Origin: an uncultured Oscillospiraceae bacterium
GTDB lineage: Bacteria; Bacillota; Clostridia; Oscillospirales; Acutalibacteraceae
Length of the DNA stretch: 64,000 bases
NCBI GenBank assembly: GCA_902492895.1
Contig: CABUNG010000007.1
Coordinates: forward strand, 1 to 64,000
Direction: 5' to 3'
Every line of letters begins with the position of its first letter. Positions within the stretch are counted from its first letter, which is position 1. Both the position numbers and the translations under genes were made by a program. Positions 59,138-64,000 of this stretch are shown in pieces. Below the pieces are notes generated by a model, which worked only from the letters and a program-made list of their open reading frames with translations, was not told the DNA's origin and ran no database searches.

Positions 59138-60994
59138 TTATTTCTTTTTCTTCACCATCACGACGGCCGCACCCGCGAACCCGATCAGGGCCAAGGGAAG
59201 AAGCCGAAGGCCGACGCCGGTTGACGGAGAGGTCGTGCTGCCCGTCGAAGCGTTTGAGTCTGTGCTGCCCGTGCTGTTGTTCTCATCCGGAAGCTCACGA
59301 GGAGTGGCGGTGATCATCACGGAATCGAGGTAAGCCGTTCCCTTCCAGGCGGCCGTGTCCTCCTCATAGTCGTCCGCAGACAGGCGGAAGAGCGCACCGC
59401 GGGCGACATCTTTGGTATACGCCGAGATGTCCACATTGTAGAAATGCGTGCCCTTGCGGATATTGACAAGAGTGATCAGATCTCGGCTGTAGTCTTTGTC
59501 CATCAGACCGACCTGCAGCACGCAGTCCACATCGGAGTTCATCCAGAAGGACAGATACCGGCTGTCGCTGTTCAGGTGGGGCCAGCTTTCCCAGCCGTCC
59601 GGCTCCATGACCCATTCGATCTTGGTCCAGTCGCCTTCATAGTTGAGGCCCATCTTCAGGCTCTGGGATCCGCTGTATACGGGAGAGGTCGCGATATCGA
59701 ATTCGATGCCCTTGCGCATATAGGGACCCGTTTTCGGGAACAGCTGTCCGTCTTCAAAGTCCGTCACAAGAACATCGGTGCTGGCTGCAGGCTGGCTCGC
59801 ATCCGACGTATCCGATGCATCCGAAGAATCCGAGGTGTCCGATGTATCGCTCGCATCGGGATCGGTATAGGTCCGGGGGGTGGCGGTTAAAATCACGGAA
59901 TCGAGGTAAGCCGTTCCTTTCCAGGCGGCCGTCGCCTCCTCATAGTCGTCCGCAGACAGGCGGAAGACCACGCCGCGGGCGACATCTTTGGTATACGCCG
60001 AGATGTCCACGTTGTAGAAATGCGTTCCCTTGCGGATGTCGACGAGGGTGATCAGATCCTGGCCGTAGTCTTTGTCCATCAGACCTACCTGCAGCACGCA
60101 GTCCACATCGGAGTTCATCCAGAAGGACAGATACCGGCTGTCGCTGTTCAGGTGGGGCCAGCTTTCCCAGCCGTCCGGCTCCATGACCCATTCGATCTTG
60201 GTCCAGTCGCCTTCATAGTTGAGGCCCATCTTCAGACTCTGGGATCCGCTGTAAACGGGAGAGGTCACGATATCGAATTCGATGCCCTCGCGCATGTAAG
60301 GACCCGTTTTCGGGAAAATCTGTCCGTCCTCAAAGTCCGTCACCAGAACATCGGTGTTCGCTTCAGGCTGGCTCGCATCCGAAGAATCCGAGGTGTCCGA
60401 TGTATCGCTCGCATCGGGATCGGTATAGGTCCGGGGGGTGTCGGTGACGATAACGGAGTCGAGATAGGCCGTGCCGGAGAAGGGAGTCGGCGCGGTTTCG
60501 TAGTACTCGGCCCAATTCCGGATAAAAATGCCACGGACGCCTGCATATGTGCAGTCCGAGATGTCCACGTTGTACATGTGCGCGCCGCTCTGGATCTCCA
60601 CGTCGTAGAATTTGTCCCCGCCGTCCCAGTTGATATCGGGAATCTGGACCTTGATCTTGCAGTCCACTTCCGAGTCCATCCAGAACGACAGGTACTTCTT
60701 TGTCATATCGGCCGGGAAGGTCGTATCGCTGCCGATTTGGTAAGTGATCTGCCCCCAGGCATCGGTGTAGCGGAGCAGCATTTTCAGGCTTTTGCCCTCC
60801 AGGGACGGCGAGGCGGCCGCCCCGACCGTTACGCTGTCGTCATCCGGATAGGCGACTTTAGCACCCAATTCATCTCCATCAAAATCGGCAATCACGACGG
60901 TTTTGGCCTCGGCCGATGTCGTGAAAATCAGACAAACCAGCAGACTGCTGACCAAAAGAAACATGCTCAAAACGATACTCAAGCTCTTTTTCAT
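59138..60994 (-). CDS. Wall-anchored surface protein with three sugar-binding-like modules
   Basis: A 618-aa exported protein. Signal peptide MKKSLSIVLSMFLLVSSLLV ... AEAK. Three beta-sandwich modules of about 170 residues each follow. The first is divergent (IADFDGDELGAKVAYPDDDS). The second and third are almost identical (VTDFEDGQ.FPKTGPYMR, then WPHLNSDSRYLSFWMNSDVD). Linkers are Asp/Ser/Thr repeats (DASDTSDTSDSSDAS). The C-terminus has SPSTG, a hydrophobic helix and KKKK, a sortase-type signal. The modules resemble CBM11/CIA30 folds and the one in the anchored protein at 43262. It lies upstream of the operon, with its own promoter and terminator. Confidence 0.85.
   Translation of the reverse strand: MKKSLSIVLSMFLLVSSLLVCLIFTTSAEAKTVVIADFDGDELGAKVAYPDDDSVTVGAAASPSLEGKSLKMLLRYTDAWGQITYQIGSDTTFPADMTKKYLSFWMDSEVDCKIKVQIPDINWDGGDKFYDVEIQSGAHMYNVDISDCTYAGVRGIFIRNWAEYYETAPTPFSGTAYLDSVIVTDTPRTYTDPDASDTSDTSDSSDASQPEANTDVLVTDFEDGQIFPKTGPYMREGIEFDIVTSPVYSGSQSLKMGLNYEGDWTKIEWVMEPDGWESWPHLNSDSRYLSFWMNSDVDCVLQVGLMDKDYGQDLITLVDIRKGTHFYNVDISAYTKDVARGVVFRLSADDYEEATAAWKGTAYLDSVILTATPRTYTDPDASDTSDTSDSSDASDTSDASQPAASTDVLVTDFEDGQLFPKTGPYMRKGIEFDIATSPVYSGSQSLKMGLNYEGDWTKIEWVMEPDGWESWPHLNSDSRYLSFWMNSDVDCVLQVGLMDKDYSRDLITLVNIRKGTHFYNVDISAYTKDVARGALFRLSADDYEEDTAAWKGTAYLDSVMITATPRELPDENNSTGSTDSNASTGSTTSPSTGVGLRLLPLALIGFAGAAVVMVKKKK
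59304..60361 (-). repeat. Internal tandem duplication, 576-bp period
   Basis: The stretch 59304-59785 recurs at 59880-60361 with a constant offset of 576 bp (192 codons) and only scattered differences. It covers modules 3 and 2 of the surface protein. Confidence 0.88.
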
Positions 60995-61096
60995 CGTCAG
61001 AACTCCCTTCCATTTTTATGACCGTCCCCACACAGGCGGACAAGGTGGATTATTACCCCACTCACCCTGTTTACCAGCCGTGGTCCGATTGACTTT

Positions 61097-61105
61097 ACTA
61101 TAACA
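61097..61105 (-). promoter_or_regulatory. Extended -10 promoter of the surface protein gene
   Basis: Minus strand TATAGT (61102-61097) preceded by TGT, about 100 nt before the ATG at 60994. Confidence 0.5.
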
Positions 61106-61268
61106 TACCGCATTTTCCTTTGTCTTTGACAGATTATGCTATACGATCATCCGAACTGGCTTTTTTGGGTATTTTTATTAAAAAAGAAAGGGATGCCCCG
61201 GCGATATCAGATATTTTAACCGTTTTTTCCCATTTTCACTCTCCCTATCGAATGAAAATCCAGCCTAA

Positions 61269-62120
61269 TCAGCGGGATTCCGGCGGCAATCCCGCTTTCT
61301 TTCGGTACGCTGCCGGAGAAATACGCAGCTTGTTCCGAAAGGCCCTGAAAAAGGAAGAATACGATTCAAAGCCAGACCGGACCGCCACTTCCGCCAGCGG
61401 AAGATCGGTATCCAGAATCAGTTTCTGTGCCTGTTCCAAACGCAGGGACATCGCGTAATCCCGGGGCGAAAGCCCCATTTCCTTCTTGAAGAGCGCCGAC
61501 AGATAACTGCGGTTGAGTCCCAGCCGCCGCGCCAGATCCTCAACGGACAGATCCAAATACAAGTGATCGGCGATATATTCCCGGGCGATATATACATGCG
61601 GGTTGCCTCTCTGCACCCGGGTCAGACCGGTATCGCCCTGCTGCGGCCGGTAAAAGAAATCGAGCAGCCAATAGGCGTACGCCACGCTCAAAAACCCCAG
61701 CCGGGAGGCCTGCAGCAGGCGGTCGAAGGCCGCATAGATCGCCTCGCACAGCGGCACGTCTCCGATCGCCGCCTCGAAACGGCCCTGTGAAAACACCGTT
61801 TTCTCCAGCAGCGCGGGGACTCCGCCGCCTCTGAGTCCAAAAAACATATACGACCAGGGATGGAGCGGGTCCGCCTCATAAACGGCTGCCGCACCATCTC
61901 GTATGCAGAAGCTTTGCCCCGCTTCCAGGTGTCTGGTGGTGCCCTTGAGCGTGAGCGTGCCCTGCCCGTCCACGATGTAGTGGATCAAGGTATAATCCCT
62001 GGCTGTGGGACCGCAGCGCCAGCCGGGCGGACACTGGTGCCAGCCGATATGGTCCAGGCAAACGGGTGTGTCCTCCGTCGCCTGAAGCGGAAGAAATTCA
62101 TGGACCGACCGCAGCTTCAT
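61269..62120 (-). CDS. AraC-family transcription regulator
   Basis: A 283-aa regulator. The N-terminal cupin (TLIHYIVDGQGTLTLKGTTR, EAGQSFCIRDGAAAV) is typical of sugar-responsive AraC proteins. The HTH pair is in SVEDLARRLGLNRSYLSALF and PLAEVAVRSGFESYSSFFRA (about 190-280). It is divergent from the GH31-like gene at 62350, which it probably controls; the gap of 229 nt holds no other gene. Confidence 0.9.
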   Translation of the reverse strand: MKLRSVHEFLPLQATEDTPVCLDHIGWHQCPPGWRCGPTARDYTLIHYIVDGQGTLTLKGTTRHLEAGQSFCIRDGAAAVYEADPLHPWSYMFFGLRGGGVPALLEKTVFSQGRFEAAIGDVPLCEAIYAAFDRLLQASRLGFLSVAYAYWLLDFFYRPQQGDTGLTRVQRGNPHVYIAREYIADHLYLDLSVEDLARRLGLNRSYLSALFKKEMGLSPRDYAMSLRLEQAQKLILDTDLPLAEVAVRSGFESYSSFFRAFRNKLRISPAAYRKKAGLPPESR

Positions 62121-62349
62121 CCGCTCGCCTCCTCGTCACATTGGATGTCCTCTATCAGTATAACGAAGCGGCCAAACGGCGTCAATCTTTTTATTAAGCT
62201 GGTTTTTCCATTATTTTTTTGCAAAAAACCTAACAAAACGCCATGTAATGGCGACATACGGCTATGGAAAAAGCCGCTGTGCTCTGGTATGTTTAGGCAG
62301 GAATTAGACCGATCCGCCAATCAACCGACCGTTCATTAGGAGGGACATC

Positions 62350-64000
62350 ATGGAACAAGCATTTGAAAAAGTGACAAACGGCCTGTACCGCCACCGCTTT
62401 CCCGGCCAAGGTCCCCGTCTTCTCGATTACGCCCGGCCCGCGAAATGGGAGGCGCTGGCCGAGCTGCCCGACGACGCTCTCCCCTTCCGTCTCGACGAGA
62501 TCGAGCTCGGCAGGGCCGGAAACCGGACCGTCATCCGCATCCCCTGCGTAGGAAACGACATGCTGTTCGGCCTGGGGTTGCAGTTTAAAACCGTCAACCA
62601 GCGCCGCCACGTGATGCATCTGCGCGCCGACCATTACACCGGCCAGGACAACGGCCGCGCACACGCGCCCTGCCCGTTCTATGTCGCGGAAAGCGGCTAC
62701 GGGGTGTTTCTGGACTGTGCGAACGAAATCTCCTTTTACATGGGGACGGCCCAGGGCACGGATGTGCCACATAAAGCGCCTATCCTCAACCGGAACCGGG
62801 ATAAAAACTGGGAAGCCGTTCCCGACAGCCAGTTTGTGGAGATTTCGTTCGACGGCGACAGCGCGGATCTTTACATATTGGCGGGGGACCGCCCCTTGAC
62901 CGCCGTCCAGCGGTACAACCTGCTGTGCGGCGGCGGCTGCCTGCCGCCTCTATGGGGACTCGGCTTCTGGCACCGCACCCATTCGCTGTTCACGGCCGAA
63001 CAGGTGGAAAAGGAAGCGGCCGAGTTTGCCGAAAACCGTATACCGCTGTCGGTCATCGGCTTGGAACCCGGCTGGCAGTCGGCCTCCTATCCCTGCACGT
63101 TCGACTGGGATACGGAGCGCTTCCCGGACCCCGCAGCCTTCGTGGAACGGATGGATCGGCAGGGAGTGAAGCTCAATCTCTGGACCCATGCGTATATCTC
63201 CCCCGAGTCCGGTCTCTATCCCACCGTCAAGGATGGGTGCGGATCCCATGAGGTCTGGTGCGGCCGGGTGCCGGACCTGACACAAAAGGAAATCTGTGAG
63301 GCCTACGCCTCTTATTTCGAGAAAAACCACGTGGCGCTGGGTGTTTCGGGGTATAAGCTGGACGAATGCGACGGATTCGATTTCTATCTTTGGCCCGATC
63401 ACGCATCATTCCCCTCCGGCATTCCGGGGCTGCAGATGCGGCAGATCTATGCCCTGTTGCTCCAGAAGATGACCTATGAGATATATCAGCGGCAAAACCG
63501 GCGTACCTACGGCCTCGTCCGTGCGTCCAACTCCGGCTCCTCCGCCTATCCGTATGTGATATACAGCGATTGCTACGACTTCCGGGAATTCCTCACCGCA
63601 CTTGTCAACGCATCGTTTATCGGCCAGCTTTGGGTGCCGGAGGTGCGCGAGGCGGCCAATGCCGACGAATGGGTACGGCGGTTCCAGCTGGTCTGTCTTT
63701 CCCCCTTGGCGATGCTCGACGCCTGGTATTCCTCCCTCAAGCCCTGGTCTTTCCCCGAAGTCACAGAGCTGGTGCGGGACGCCGTCGCCCTGCGGGAATC
63801 TCTGCTTCCCTATCTATATGCGGCCTTTGTCCGGTACCACCTGGAAGGGGTGCCGCCCTTCCGTTCCGTCCATCTGGAATATGCCCTCCACGATCTGTGC
63901 GATGCAAACCGCAGCCAGATCGGCCGGGACGATTATTATCCCACGACCACGACACGCGGCGTAGACGATCAGTTCATGCTGGGCGATCATCTGATGGTGG
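62350..64000 (+). CDS. GH31-like glycosidase, cut by the window end
   Basis: The frame is open from ATG 62350 (AGGAGG 5 nt upstream) to the window end: at least 550 residues, no stop. No signal peptide, so cytoplasmic. The N-terminal beta part (1-190) leads into a TIM barrel: PPLWGLGFWHR near 200, SVIGLEPGWQSASYP, KLNLWTHAYISPESG, then GVSGYKLDECDGFDFY with the likely nucleophile Asp in KLDEC near residue 340, and a later IYSDCYDFREF with a possible acid/base Asp. The overall order fits GH31 (alpha-glucosidase/xylosidase/galactosidase types), though the usual WxDMNE motif is altered. It may finish the breakdown of imported sugars. Confidence 0.75.
   Translation, partial: MEQAFEKVTNGLYRHRFPGQGPRLLDYARPAKWEALAELPDDALPFRLDEIELGRAGNRTVIRIPCVGNDMLFGLGLQFKTVNQRRHVMHLRADHYTGQDNGRAHAPCPFYVAESGYGVFLDCANEISFYMGTAQGTDVPHKAPILNRNRDKNWEAVPDSQFVEISFDGDSADLYILAGDRPLTAVQRYNLLCGGGCLPPLWGLGFWHRTHSLFTAEQVEKEAAEFAENRIPLSVIGLEPGWQSASYPCTFDWDTERFPDPAAFVERMDRQGVKLNLWTHAYISPESGLYPTVKDGCGSHEVWCGRVPDLTQKEICEAYASYFEKNHVALGVSGYKLDECDGFDFYLWPDHASFPSGIPGLQMRQIYALLLQKMTYEIYQRQNRRTYGLVRASNSGSSAYPYVIYSDCYDFREFLTALVNASFIGQLWVPEVREAANADEWVRRFQLVCLSPLAMLDAWYSSLKPWSFPEVTELVRDAVALRESLLPYLYAAFVRYHLEGVPPFRSVHLEYALHDLCDANRSQIGRDDYYPTTTTRGVDDQFMLGDHLMV

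Noticed and set aside
59800..60420. Short repeated units (TCCGATGT/CATCCGA type) that look like a repeat array
   Set aside because: They are codons of the Asp-Ser-Thr linkers of the surface protein, without spacers of constant length, so not a CRISPR array.

Overview
The window looks like chromosomal DNA from a GC-rich, low-G+C-phylum-type Gram-positive anaerobe. The best guess is a clostridial (Oscillospiraceae/Ruminococcaceae-like) gut bacterium. The reasons are strong AGGAGG ribosome-binding sites, frequent TTG/GTG starts, an ECF transporter module, lipoprotein and sortase-type surface anchors, many AraC regulators and glycan-degradation genes. No rRNA, tRNA or CRISPR array was recognised.

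Region 1 (about 0.17-9.5 kb, minus strand) is housekeeping. In transcription order it holds a uridine-phosphorylase-like enzyme, ruvC, ruvA, a small zinc-ribbon gene, ruvB, a membrane or lipoprotein gene, glmM, an RlmI-like methyltransferase, and the energy-coupling module ecfA1-ecfA2-ecfT. ecfA1 carries an apparent 5-nt loss exactly at its ABC signature motif. Region 2 (10.1-17.9 kb, minus strand) is a compact eight-gene cluster: two carrier proteins, an AMP-forming acyl/aminoacyl ligase, a protein with a papain/BtrH-like Cys-His arrangement, a thymidylate-kinase-like P-loop kinase, an NTP_transf_5-like nucleotidyltransferase and two half ABC exporters. A divergent AraC regulator (18.1 kb) lies across a perfect inverted repeat. 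It reads as a small-molecule or peptide-tailoring and export system that I cannot assign to a known product.

Region 3 (20.4-24.3 kb) is the main discovery. A very cysteine-rich gene of 271 codons is split after codon 28 by a 2640-bp element. The element carries a large serine recombinase, an XRE regulator and a small opposite-strand ORF. The ends share a GA dinucleotide. In the joined (circular) form, 9-bp inverted arms lie exactly 9 bp on each side of that GA. Precise excision at GA restores the reading frame without a scar. This is the architecture of a skin-like, developmentally excisable intervening sequence.

Region 4 (24.4-37.9 kb) is mixed: a UMF1-type MFS transporter, two zinc-ribbon/TM2 membrane proteins, citrate synthase, an aromatic-acid-exporter-like protein, a repeat-rich wall-anchored surface protein, an anchored protein of unknown function with a divergent AraC gene, a decayed methyltransferase, an Lrp regulator and a divergent MATE pump.

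Region 5 (38.1-64.0 kb) is a glycan-utilisation locus. A 12-gene minus-strand operon (58.8 to 38.1 kb) encodes two GH98-like endo-glycosidases (one lipoprotein, one without a signal peptide), two complete solute-binding-protein/permease sets without an ATPase, a DUF5696-like lipoprotein, an NHL-repeat/Yip1-like membrane protein, an anchored carbohydrate-binding-like protein, and a 1017-aa AraC regulator fused to sugar-binding-like and degenerate GDPD-like domains. Upstream lie a surface protein with an internal 576-bp duplication, another AraC regulator and a GH31-like glycosidase that runs off the window. The likely flow is outside cleavage of host-type glycans by the lipoprotein GH98, capture and import of oligosaccharides, further cleavage inside, and control by AraC proteins.
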